A DNA stretch of 46,654 nucleotides from Caldisericia bacterium (GTDB lineage Bacteria; Caldisericota; Caldisericia; UBA6126). The stretch is from contig JAGLCW010000131.1 in the NCBI GenBank assembly GCA_023146045.1, forward strand, positions 1-46,654, written 5' to 3'. Shown here piece after piece: positions 9,901 through 17,630 of the stretch. The stretch's first letter is position 1; the number at the start of each line of letters is the position of its first letter. The position numbers and the translations under genes were made by a program. The notes under the pieces were generated by a model. It searched no databases and was not told the DNA's origin. It was given only the letters and a program-made list of their open reading frames with translations.

Positions 9901-12487
9901 ATTTGAATCTTTTGATGTTGTAAATGGAGAAAACAATCTAGATCCATGGACTATGGAATATTACGAGTTAAAAGATTTCATGGTCTGGTCTGGAAATTTG
10001 CAAAACAACAAAATCCCTCTTTGGATTTTTTCTGAGGATAAAAATACAGCATCAATCTACTGGGAAAAGAATCAAACAAGAAGAATCATCCACAATCAAG
10101 TTCATTTAGATGAATCATCCACCAATTTAATGAAATTTAGTATTCCAGAAGATTTACCTGCTGGCGAGATTCAGATAACCGTTGAACTCAACAATTCAAA
10201 CAGAAAAAAAAGTGTTTTTTATAAAATACCAGAAATAAGAAATGATACTGATATTATTTTTGGGTATGTTAAAAACTTGGATGGGCTACCATTAAAAGAA
10301 GCTGTAGTAAATGGGAATAGCGTAAACGAGTGGGGCTACTTTGAATTTCACAATGAGAATGTGAACAAACTAGAAGTTTCAGCTCCATACTACAAATCAA
10401 AAATACAAGCAGTGGAATCGACGTCCAATGAAGTATCTATATATTTAGAAAAAAATATTGGCTCACTTTACCATTCACAGGAAGATATTTTCATAGCAGG
10501 AGATTTCAATAACTTTGTTTTCCAGTGGTCAATTAAAGATGGATGGATAACACTAAATGACATCCAACTATTCATTGCAAACGAATTACCAGAATATGAG
10601 ATTAGAACTTTAAACTGTAATCCAGACGTAATATACACATTAAAATACAACAACATACTAAGGGAACAGCTAACTGAAACGTCTCATTTGTCCATTAAAA
10701 CGTTTCCAAATGAGAATAATTCTTTTAAGGAAGAGGTTATTATAGATATAAAAATGGGAGTAGATGATAAATTTTTCTTCTCATCAAAACCAAGAATTCC
10801 TGTTTTTAAACAATCACAGAAATCAATTTTGTTGCTTGATATTTATACTTACTCAGATGATGCAAAATTATACCTCGTCAAAAGTTCTTTTGATGAAAAA
10901 TTAAACTCCTTTATAAACTCTACCGAATTAAATCCTGGCAACTCATGTTTACTAACAGTAGACCCTTTATGGGATTCTGATTCAATGCTCAATAGACCTA
11001 TATTGGGGCACATTGTAATTTCCGATCAAAAAAATAACAAAGTTGAGGATATACCAATTCATGTATACTTTCAATCTGATGAACAGCCACATTTTGTTAA
11101 CCCTCAATGGGATCAGGTTTATTATCAAGGATCGCATGCCTCTCACACTTTCTATTTATCGGAGACTCCATCAAAAATATTCTGTAGAGATGTACCTAAT
11201 TTTGTTGATATAGAATTTTTCGATAACAAAGCTATGATTGATATTAAATATGTACCGAATGGTGAAACTGCTGTAGAGATTCCAGTTACAATTAATGATA
11301 AATTCGAAGAAAGACTAATATTAAATGTACAGGGCATTCACAAAATAGAACAATGGCATGCTCCACTAATTTCTGCCAAAAACAAAGAAAAAAGTGTTGA
11401 ATTGTCTATTCAGAACTTGATTGAAGGGAATGTTTACAAAGTAAACAGGTATAAGCAAAATTTCTGCATTGATTGGCAAACAGAGTTTACTCAAGCAAAA
11501 ACATATGTAGATAAAAAGGTTCAAGACAAACAAATCGTTTACTACCAACTATTTACAAGCAATTTATATCTTGAGTCTGGTTGGTCAAATTTAATTAAAA
11601 ATACATTTTCTCAGCTAACACTAAATATTGATTCTAAAGATTCAGAAATAACGAATAAAAGATTCTTTCTTTTTAAAGGTTCTATATCAATTGGAGCAAC
11701 TCTTACTATCAATAGCATACCTATTAACATAACAAAACAAGGACAATTTTCATTCAATGCACCATTAAATGAAGGTTTAAATAAATTTACTTTCAACTTA
11801 GAAGATAAATATGGTAATAAACTTAAAAAAACAATTAGTGTGAATAGAGACACTATATCACCCGAAATAAATGTTTTATCTCCCCCTGGAGATCTTTTTT
11901 ATACCAAAAACACAGAATTGTTAGTATCAATTAAATCTGATCCAGAAAGTACGGTTTTAATAAATGGTACAACCGTAGAAGAGATTAAACCTGGAATATT
12001 TAACATGGTGGTAAATCTCAAAACTGGAGAGAATGTTCTAGAAATTTCTTCAACAGATTTAGCTACAAATGAATCTGCAAAAACAATATCTGTGATTCAG
12101 TATTCTCAAGCTTTTTTGATAGAGCTTCAAATTACCAACAAAGAAGCAAGGGTTAATGGTAAAAAAATACTGCTCGATGTACCTCCACAGGTTATAAGCG
12201 GTAGAACAGTTGTACCTCTACGTTTTATTGCAGAATCCTTTGGAGCTAAAATTGAATGGCTAGCAGAAACAAAAGAGATCAAAATTACTTTGAATCAACA
12301 TAAAATTTACTTGCAAATTGGGAATAACTATGCTGTAGTAAACAACAAAAAAATACTGCTCGATGTACCTCCACAGGTTATAAGCGGTAGAACAGTTGTA
12401 CCTCTACGTTTTATTGCAGAATCCTTTGGAGCTAAAATTGAATGGCTAGCAGAAACAAAAGAGATCAAAATTACTTTGTACGTTTAG
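6959..12487 (+). CDS. Giant multidomain secreted protein with copper-amine-oxidase-N-like C-terminus
   Basis: The 1842-residue protein starts with a signal peptide (cleavage likely after ARA near residue 31). Carboxypeptidase-regulatory-like/SpaA-type beta-sandwich repeats lie at about 134-200, 321-385, 919-990 and 1099-1150; each has an xGxF/Y-F turn such as DENGNFRIKHL. A fibronectin type III domain is at about 719-814 (LTWDPPIEDD) and a weaker one at about 1460-1540. Bacterial Ig-like modules occupy about 1554-1714. The last 120 residues are two tandem copper-amine-oxidase-N-like units (RTVVPLRFIAESFGA), a module often found at the C-terminus of surface proteins of Gram-positive and related anaerobes. 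No catalytic domain is visible. An adhesive, scaffold or surface-layer-associated role is inferred. AAGGAAG precedes ATG 6959, inside the previous gene. A perfect DNA duplication lies at its 3' end. Confidence 0.9.
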   Translation: MKLHLHKKILSHIFLSLTLIFSSFPTVARAESLGFSVRCTPSSKAIQGEPLFLTTTSNQDSYLTINAETKSKIILLFDNKFIEANVEQEIVIPIVYPLNENFTLSFHLKNIDSTDSTDFSKDFTVENQKNGEASFKGRVINGSSSQKIGLEGAFIEVISGPTFAFTESCDDGYFEFNHLIPGPYKFKITHSCTNLAEEVIIEVKKQTPFSEITINPHNVPEFDFWMNKSSGSNYEVKETATIFMRSKLNMKVNLFLINDKNKEPILLNFSLQKDEISRFFWIIPTSTNLGKHYFSLEPAESGLCGCARYSIQIATSIENSALIGCVVVDDKPVKGVDVSFPYEYLPHTKTDEYGKFEITDLPSGNYNLRFTLEGFKEKNIKNVDIVRSQINGPITVMMEAQEDNKISFLPSRLDFTTHERRSKTIPILCFMKNGYASNISIEKIEGPDGIFFSSDAISSLLQEKQLLSFTISETVLPGKHHVKFEVNHNSSTQFIEGTVYVQGLSSGTFDGSVSPPGISIPQGKTANYIFSAEKFTNFNERLSIRIKNLPSYTQLIFDKEKKFVPPCEIPFSIDTSLSTKVFNHEIELEVFSGDQKNIFVFPLNIFPRKGQITTCPTEGWNPILQPGKESSLSISCFSTSGFSQNVRLNKDYGPDWVSIKKHDIGSVTKKPISTQINFSPPDDILIGGYPYSISFTYGENNEEYKKFSGQIYIQKANPKAPINARGKFIAEGNSIILTWDPPIEDDLNIIGYNVYRSLHYPALSNSHPLNSTLISGIEFIDTTFLYGENYWYVVKAVFQDGSISSPSNTSQVIVPPKEDGAIIVSLEKPSGSSYYTNSPIPVNFQATIYGKVSISCSVKYLDALLFEKAITPGTKYRWTPILPELPDSKCILTIIFEGEGGYKETRNFYFFSKEQKSGACVVSGALLNSVTKKPLHGAHIQIIDGPTYGVATTDENGNFRIKHLAVGFYNFSIQYNGSNHSFESFDVVNGENNLDPWTMEYYELKDFMVWSGNLQNNKIPLWIFSEDKNTASIYWEKNQTRRIIHNQVHLDESSTNLMKFSIPEDLPAGEIQITVELNNSNRKKSVFYKIPEIRNDTDIIFGYVKNLDGLPLKEAVVNGNSVNEWGYFEFHNENVNKLEVSAPYYKSKIQAVESTSNEVSIYLEKNIGSLYHSQEDIFIAGDFNNFVFQWSIKDGWITLNDIQLFIANELPEYEIRTLNCNPDVIYTLKYNNILREQLTETSHLSIKTFPNENNSFKEEVIIDIKMGVDDKFFFSSKPRIPVFKQSQKSILLLDIYTYSDDAKLYLVKSSFDEKLNSFINSTELNPGNSCLLTVDPLWDSDSMLNRPILGHIVISDQKNNKVEDIPIHVYFQSDEQPHFVNPQWDQVYYQGSHASHTFYLSETPSKIFCRDVPNFVDIEFFDNKAMIDIKYVPNGETAVEIPVTINDKFEERLILNVQGIHKIEQWHAPLISAKNKEKSVELSIQNLIEGNVYKVNRYKQNFCIDWQTEFTQAKTYVDKKVQDKQIVYYQLFTSNLYLESGWSNLIKNTFSQLTLNIDSKDSEITNKRFFLFKGSISIGATLTINSIPINITKQGQFSFNAPLNEGLNKFTFNLEDKYGNKLKKTISVNRDTISPEINVLSPPGDLFYTKNTELLVSIKSDPESTVLINGTTVEEIKPGIFNMVVNLKTGENVLEISSTDLATNESAKTISVIQYSQAFLIELQITNKEARVNGKKILLDVPPQVISGRTVVPLRFIAESFGAKIEWLAETKEIKITLNQHKIYLQIGNNYAVVNNKKILLDVPPQVISGRTVVPLRFIAESFGAKIEWLAETKEIKITLYV
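12161..12478 (+). repeat. Perfect 132-base direct repeat inside the giant gene
   Basis: Bases 12161-12292 are repeated without a mismatch at 12347-12478, a period of 186 bases (62 codons), separated by 54 diverged bases. Each copy encodes the KILLDVPPQVISGRTVVPLR part of the copper-amine-oxidase-N-like unit through to the KEIKITL end. The absence of even synonymous differences indicates recent duplication or gene conversion. Confidence 0.97.
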
Positions 12488-12511
12488 CCTATACATAGAA
12501 AGAAGAGCAAC

Positions 12512-12934
12512 ATGGTTGGTAAGAAAATTGGAAGCAAATGGTTTATTCGTTTACAAAAAGGGGAAGAGCTAATAGAATCTTTAAGAGATTTCTGTAGTCA
12601 AAATTCTATCTATCTTGGAAGTATAACTGGGATTGGTGCATGCAATAATGTAACTATTGGAATGCTCAACACAACAACCAAAAAATATAAACAAAAAACC
12701 TTTTCTGAAGACATGGAACTTACTGCACTTATGGGCAATGTTTGTACAATGAATAACGAAGTATACCTTCACCTACATGGTACTTTTGCAAATGAAGAAT
12801 TAATTGCTTATGCTGGACATCTAAACTCAGCTGTTATTAGTGCAACTGGAGAGATCATTATTGACCAAAGCGATGGTGCAATAAATAGATTTAAAGATGA
12901 AAGTATCGGGATAAACCTATGGAAAATTCTTTAG
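12512..12934 (+). CDS. PPC/DUF296 domain protein
   Basis: This 140-residue cytoplasmic protein is a single PPC (DUF296) domain. It has GSITGIGACNNVTIGML, then a strand pair ending in the His-rich YLHLHGTF and a following GHL, the His cluster that binds a metal in bacterial members. Members form trimers; some plant homologues carry AT-hooks, absent here. Biochemical function in bacteria is not settled. It begins 24 bases after the giant secreted gene (AGAAAGAAGAG upstream) and overlaps the HAD phosphatase by 16 bases, which suggests co-translation with that enzyme. Confidence 0.88.
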   Translation: MVGKKIGSKWFIRLQKGEELIESLRDFCSQNSIYLGSITGIGACNNVTIGMLNTTTKKYKQKTFSEDMELTALMGNVCTMNNEVYLHLHGTFANEELIAYAGHLNSAVISATGEIIIDQSDGAINRFKDESIGINLWKIL

Positions 12935-13584
12935 AGAATAAATTTTTAGGGTGCATATTTGATATTGATGGTACCCTTACAAATAGTATCCCTGAAATTG
13001 CCATTTCGGTTAATACTGTACTGGCAAAATACAACCGTACTCTTTATTCAGAAAAGGAGTTTCATGGTTTTGTTGGATATGGTATTGAAAATTTAATTGA
13101 AAAAAGTTTTAACATTAAAAAAAGTGACAGTAATTTCTTGAGAATTTATAAAGATGTGAAAAAAGAATATATATTCAATTTTTCCAAATATGCGATTTCT
13201 TACGACGGCATTGAACAAGTTCTAAGCAAATTATTTAAGAAAAATATTAAACTTGGAATTTTATCAAATAAACCTGATATATTGGCAAAAAAAACTGCAG
13301 AGTACTACTTTCCTAAAATTGAGTTTTCACAAGTTTTTGGAGCTATTGATAATATACCAAATAAGCCAAATCCAACGCTACTAAACTCGATCATAAAATT
13401 TTGGGGCATTGATCCAAAAAAAGTAATTCTTATTGGTGATTCAACTGTTGACATACAAACAGCAAAAGCTTCTGGTATTAAATCTGGAGCCGTTTCATGG
13501 GGGTATGTTCCTAGGGAAACTTTGTACATGAATGATCCAGATTACATATTTGAAAAACCATCAGATATTTTAGATATTTTCTAA
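12919..13584 (+). CDS. HAD-family phosphatase, phosphoglycolate-phosphatase-like
   Basis: The 221-residue protein is a HAD hydrolase with a helical cap. Motif I is FDIDGTLT (nucleophile Asp15, Asp17), motif II the Ser of GILSNK, motif III the Lys of NKPNP, and motif IV GDSTVDIQTA. This arrangement matches the phosphoglycolate phosphatase/pyrophosphatase PpaX subgroup, but substrate cannot be assigned from motifs. Cytoplasmic. It overlaps the PPC-domain gene and is followed 34 bases later by metK. All four motifs are intact. Confidence 0.92.
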   Translation: MENSLENKFLGCIFDIDGTLTNSIPEIAISVNTVLAKYNRTLYSEKEFHGFVGYGIENLIEKSFNIKKSDSNFLRIYKDVKKEYIFNFSKYAISYDGIEQVLSKLFKKNIKLGILSNKPDILAKKTAEYYFPKIEFSQVFGAIDNIPNKPNPTLLNSIIKFWGIDPKKVILIGDSTVDIQTAKASGIKSGAVSWGYVPRETLYMNDPDYIFEKPSDILDIF

Positions 13585-13618
13585 AAAAGAAAATCGATGA
13601 ATGAAAAGAGGCATAGCT

Positions 13619-14770
13619 GTGTACAAAAATTTATTTACATCTGAATCAGTGACTGAAGGTCATCCAGATAAAATTTGTGATGCAATAGCAGATGCGGTTT
13701 TAGATGCAATTTTAGAAAACGACAAGCATTCAAGAATCGCTTGTGAAGTAGCAATAAGTACTGGGTTAGTGCTTGTAATGGGTGAGCTTACTACTAGCCA
13801 TTACGCCGATATTGCTTCTATAGCAAGAAAAACAATTAACCGAATTGGATACAATAGCCCAAAATGGGGTTTTAATGGGAATACATGTGCCGTCATAAAC
13901 GCTGTAACTGAACAATCTGCAGATATTGCACAAGCTGTCAATAAGAACGACAGCCTTGGGGCTGGCGATCAAGGAATGATGTTTGGTTTTGCCTGCAGAG
14001 ACACTGAAAACAATATGCCTTTACCAATTTCTCTTTCTCATTCTCTTGCTAAAAAACTTGCTGAAGTCAGAAAAAACAACACTATTCCATATCTTGGTCC
14101 AGATGGTAAAACGCAGGTTACAATTGAATACGATAAAAATAACAACCCGTTGCGAGTAGACACAATAGTAGTGTCATCTCAGCACTCTGAGGATGTAAGC
14201 TTAACAACTTTGAAAAATGACATTATCGAAAAAGTAATAAAAACAACTGTTCCAGAAAAATTACTTGACGCGTCAACCAGATTTTTAATAAATCCTAGTG
14301 GTCGCTTTATTATAGGTGGTCCAGTAGCAGACACTGGATTAACAGGTAGAAAAATTATTGTAGACACATATGGTGGATACGCCAATCATGGTGGAGGTTC
14401 TTTTTCTGGCAAAGACCCAACAAAGGTTGATAGAACAGGAGCTTATGCAGCAAGATATGTTGCAAAAAACCTAGTTCTTGCTGGACTTCTTGATAAAGTT
14501 GAAATCCAAATTGCATACGCCATAGGAGTTGCAAAACCAGTTTCAATTCAAATCAATGATTTTGGTACAGCCAAAATTCCCATATCCAAAATTGTTGATG
14601 CTGTAAATGATTGTTTCGATTTCGAACCTAAGTCAATAATTGAACGTTTCCAGCTTCTTAATCCAATATATAGGCAACTTTCTAGCTATGGCCATTTTGG
14701 AAGAACTGATTTAGATCTTCCATGGGAAAAAGACGATTTATCTAAGGATTTAAAAAAATATAAACGGTAA
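13619..14770 (+). CDS. metK: S-adenosylmethionine synthase
   Basis: MetK makes S-adenosylmethionine from methionine and ATP. The protein carries [13 protein letters not shown] at the N-terminus, the [15 protein letters not shown]/methionine-binding segment, and [17 protein letters not shown] choose GTG at 13619 ([14 protein letters not shown], 383 residues): it has AAGAGG at 13605-13610 as a well-placed ribosome binding site and gives the usual family N-terminus. An in-frame ATG at 13601 would add six residues but has no good site upstream. It is in the run of plus-strand genes between the HAD phosphatase and the M50 protease. Confidence 0.97.
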   Translation: MYKNLFTSESVTEGHPDKICDAIADAVLDAILENDKHSRIACEVAISTGLVLVMGELTTSHYADIASIARKTINRIGYNSPKWGFNGNTCAVINAVTEQSADIAQAVNKNDSLGAGDQGMMFGFACRDTENNMPLPISLSHSLAKKLAEVRKNNTIPYLGPDGKTQVTIEYDKNNNPLRVDTIVVSSQHSEDVSLTTLKNDIIEKVIKTTVPEKLLDASTRFLINPSGRFIIGGPVADTGLTGRKIIVDTYGGYANHGGGSFSGKDPTKVDRTGAYAARYVAKNLVLAGLLDKVEIQIAYAIGVAKPVSIQINDFGTAKIPISKIVDAVNDCFDFEPKSIIERFQLLNPIYRQLSSYGHFGRTDLDLPWEKDDLSKDLKKYKR

Positions 14771-14808
14771 ATCTACATTTCCGATAAAATAAACATAGGA
14801 GTAATATT

Positions 14809-15429
14809 TTGAATTTTTTACAAGGAATTCTTTTTAATGTCCCAGCATTATTAATTTGTTTAACTGTGCATGAATTTTCACATGCTTGGGCAGCCCATAA
14901 AATGGGAGATCCAACGGCAGAATTAAATGGGAGATTAACTTTAAATCCCATAAAACACTTAGATCCCATTGGAACAATGATGCTTTTGTTTTTTAGGTTT
15001 GGTTGGGCCAAACCAGTTCCAATAAATCCAAACAACTTTAAAGATAGGAAAAAAGGTATAATTATTACTTCTCTTGCTGGTCCTCTTTCTAACTTGTTAA
15101 TGGCAATAATTGGAACTGGGTTGTTAAAGATAGTTATTCAAATTGGTAGCATCAATTTGAATACATTTATCTTTGTCTTCATATATATGAATGTAGCATT
15201 GGCAATTTTCAATCTACTCCCGATACCCCCATTAGATGGTTCCCACCTCATAACAGTTTTTGTAAAAAACCAAGAATTAGTCTCTTGGTTAAATAGATAC
15301 GGTATGTATGTTTTAATGGGCGTATTATTCTTAGGTTCTTTTACTGGAGCTTTCAGTATTCTTAAAATGGTTATTAACCCAGTTGTTAATCTACTTTTTG
15401 CAATGTTCGGCATTCCAATTAAAACGTAG
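14809..15429 (+). CDS. M50 site-2-type membrane metalloprotease
   Basis: The 206-residue polytopic protein belongs to the YwhC-like group of small M50 proteases. The zinc motif is HEFSHA (His21, Glu22, His25) in the first helix, and the third ligand is Asp143 in LPIPPLDGSH. The conserved GRLTLNP and AGPLSN segments are present. Such proteins cut substrates within the membrane; the substrate here is unknown. There is no PDZ domain. The start is TTG at 14809, supported by TAGGAG at 14796-14801 and by the absence of a suitable ATG. It ends 4 bases before plsC. Confidence 0.94.
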   Translation: MNFLQGILFNVPALLICLTVHEFSHAWAAHKMGDPTAELNGRLTLNPIKHLDPIGTMMLLFFRFGWAKPVPINPNNFKDRKKGIIITSLAGPLSNLLMAIIGTGLLKIVIQIGSINLNTFIFVFIYMNVALAIFNLLPIPPLDGSHLITVFVKNQELVSWLNRYGMYVLMGVLFLGSFTGAFSILKMVINPVVNLLFAMFGIPIKT

Positions 15430-15433
15430 TATT

Positions 15434-16051
15434 ATGATGTATTTTTTAGTTCAATATATTCTTAGACCAATACTGTTAATAACAAACAATTTTAAAACTT
15501 TCAATGCTGACGTAATTCCTAAAAAAACTGGAGCATTGATTGTTTGCAACCACAGAGACAATTTTGATCCATTTGTTGCAACAAGTTCAGTTTATAATAA
15601 ACACTTTCATTTTATTGCAAAAAAAGAGCTTTTTAAAAATCCAATTATAGCTTTCATTCTATACACTTCAGGGGTTATACCAGTTGATAGAGAAGGTGTA
15701 GACAAGAGAATGATCTATAAAAGTGTTGAGTTGCTAAAAAACGGTAAAACTATACTGGTTTTTGGTGAGGGCACAAGAAACAAAGATCAGAAACTAGACC
15801 TACTACCTTTAAAAAATGGTTTTTCATTCATTGCTGCGAAAGCAAAAGTCCCCGTAATACCAATGTATATGTTTGGGGTAAACAATATGTGTAAAATTTG
15901 GTTACCAAGAAAAAAAATTCGTGTTTACTTCGGAAAACCAATATCATCAGAACAACCTTTAAAAAAAATTGTGGAACAAACAAAAGATTCTCTGATTGAA
16001 ATATGTAAACAAGGAAAAGAGGAATACTATGGATACAAAGAATCTCTTTGA
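15434..16051 (+). CDS. plsC: 1-acyl-sn-glycerol-3-phosphate acyltransferase
   Basis: From ATG 15434 the protein has 205 residues. PlsC-family acyltransferases transfer an acyl chain to lysophosphatidic acid at the inner membrane face. Visible motifs are NHRDNFD (HX4D: His40, Asp45), the FGEGTRN substrate-binding motif, and VPVIPMYMFG. The longer open frame back to 15383 would overlap the M50 gene by 47 bases without gain. ATG 15434 or the adjacent ATG 15437, just after the M50 stop, is the likely start by translational coupling; no clear ribosome binding site is seen. Confidence 0.93.
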   Translation: MMYFLVQYILRPILLITNNFKTFNADVIPKKTGALIVCNHRDNFDPFVATSSVYNKHFHFIAKKELFKNPIIAFILYTSGVIPVDREGVDKRMIYKSVELLKNGKTILVFGEGTRNKDQKLDLLPLKNGFSFIAAKAKVPVIPMYMFGVNNMCKIWLPRKKIRVYFGKPISSEQPLKKIVEQTKDSLIEICKQGKEEYYGYKESL

Positions 16052-17630
16052 AAATCTACAGAAAGAAGATATTCAAAAATTCTTACTGATATTTCCAGCT
16101 TGGTTACAAAAAAAAATTGTGGAACAAGGTGATTTAGGAGAGTTGATAGAAATTATTTTGGATGTTGGAAGAAAACCAGAAGCAAGATTCTTCTCCAAGT
16201 CTAAATACTTAATTGATGAAGTTGTAGACACAAGTCTTATAAATTCTATCCTTGAAAAAACAGCAGGTTTCAACAACGACAATAGGACTGGGATAAATGG
16301 TACTCTTCACAGAATCTCTGGGATAAAAAATAGGCACGAAGAGATTATTGGCTTAACATGTAGAGTTGGCAAAGCAATTCTTGGTACAGCAGATATCTTG
16401 CAAAACATTATAAATACAAACAAAAATATCATGCTTCTTGGTCCACCAGGTGTTGGAAAAACCACATTGTTAAGAGAAACATCGAGATTGTTAAGTACTG
16501 ACGCTAATAAAAGAGTTGTTATAGTAGACACATCAAATGAAATTGCTGGAGAAGGTAACATTCCACATTATGCAGTGGGTTTATCAAGAAGAATGCAAGT
16601 TCCTCTATCTAAACATCAATTTGAGGTAATGATAGAAGCTGTAGAAAACCACACTCCGGAAGTCATAATAATTGACGAGGTTGGAACCGCCGAAGAAACA
16701 GAAGCATGTAGAACCATTGCCGAAAGAGGCGTACAGTTAATTGCAACTGCACATGGGAAAACAATGGAGAATATCCTTTTCAATCCAACTATTTCTGATC
16801 TTGTTGGTGGGATAACAAGCGTAGTTCTTAGCGATGAAGAAGCCATACGAAGAGGTACACAGAAAACGGTTTTAGAAAGAACATCTGATCCTACATTTGA
16901 TATTTTAATTGAGATTCACTCATACAATGAATATGCAATTTATTTAAATGTTGCAAAAACTGTAGACAAATACTTAAGGGGGTTTCCAGTCTCACCAGAA
17001 ATTAGAAGGCAAAAAATATCTGGAGAATTTGAGATAATTCAACCACAAAATCAAGAAAGGGATTTAATTAAAAAACAAAACTCTATTGAAGATAAAAAAC
17101 TTTTGGAGGAAATGAATAAAAATCCAATCTTACAAAAAGAAAACACAGGTATTGAAGAAAACCCGCCACTTAGAATTTATCCATTTGGGGTTAGCACAAA
17201 CTATTTGCAAAGAGCAGTACGCATAAGTAAAATCAGCATAAGCATAAGCAAGCAACTTCCAGATTCAGATATTGTTATTACAACAGATTCTTATAGAAGA
17301 AAGAACCCAAGAGCTCTACAGAAAGCTGAAGAAATGGGAATAACGGTTCATTCAATTCCTGGGAATACATTAAATGACATTAAAAGGTTTATTAGAAATT
17401 TAAAAACAGATATAATAAGAAATCCTGGTGTAACCGAAGATCAACTGGAGAGTATAATACAACAAGTATTCTATACAGATTTACCAGTAAATTTACCACC
17501 AGCAGGAGCAAAAATGAGAATTATTGAACACCAGTTAGCAGAAAGGTTTGGTTTACACTCTGAAAGTTTTGGAGAAGAACCACATCGTTTTGTTGTAGTA
17601 TATCCACCAGGTTCGAAAGAGGTAATTTAA
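16029..17630 (+). CDS. Ycf45/SpoIIIAA-like ATPase with C-terminal R3H domain
   Basis: From ATG 16029 (ribosome binding site AGAGG 6 bases upstream) the protein has 533 residues. An AAA/SpoIIIAA-type ATPase domain carries Walker A GPPGVGKTT near residue 137 and Walker B VIIIDEVGTAEE near residue 214. A long linker leads to a second conserved region (LRIYPFGVS...), then an R3H domain near the C-terminus with the Arg and His four residues apart (about 497 and 501) followed by EEPHRFVVVYP. R3H domains bind single-stranded nucleic acid. Homologues are widespread in Clostridia, Thermotogae, Cyanobacteria and plastids; the function is poorly known. It overlaps plsC by 23 bases, and its TAA shares one base with the next ATG. 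Confidence 0.92.
   Translation: MDTKNLFENLQKEDIQKFLLIFPAWLQKKIVEQGDLGELIEIILDVGRKPEARFFSKSKYLIDEVVDTSLINSILEKTAGFNNDNRTGINGTLHRISGIKNRHEEIIGLTCRVGKAILGTADILQNIINTNKNIMLLGPPGVGKTTLLRETSRLLSTDANKRVVIVDTSNEIAGEGNIPHYAVGLSRRMQVPLSKHQFEVMIEAVENHTPEVIIIDEVGTAEETEACRTIAERGVQLIATAHGKTMENILFNPTISDLVGGITSVVLSDEEAIRRGTQKTVLERTSDPTFDILIEIHSYNEYAIYLNVAKTVDKYLRGFPVSPEIRRQKISGEFEIIQPQNQERDLIKKQNSIEDKKLLEEMNKNPILQKENTGIEENPPLRIYPFGVSTNYLQRAVRISKISISISKQLPDSDIVITTDSYRRKNPRALQKAEEMGITVHSIPGNTLNDIKRFIRNLKTDIIRNPGVTEDQLESIIQQVFYTDLPVNLPPAGAKMRIIEHQLAERFGLHSESFGEEPHRFVVVYPPGSKEVI

Noticed and set aside
12161-12478. Insertion sequence or CRISPR-like repeat
   Set aside because: There are only two copies, in frame within a coding domain, with no spacers, transposase or target-site duplication.
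15383-15433. Longer start for plsC
   Set aside because: It would overlap the M50 protease gene by 47 bases and add a tail without family similarity; ATG 15434 fits better.
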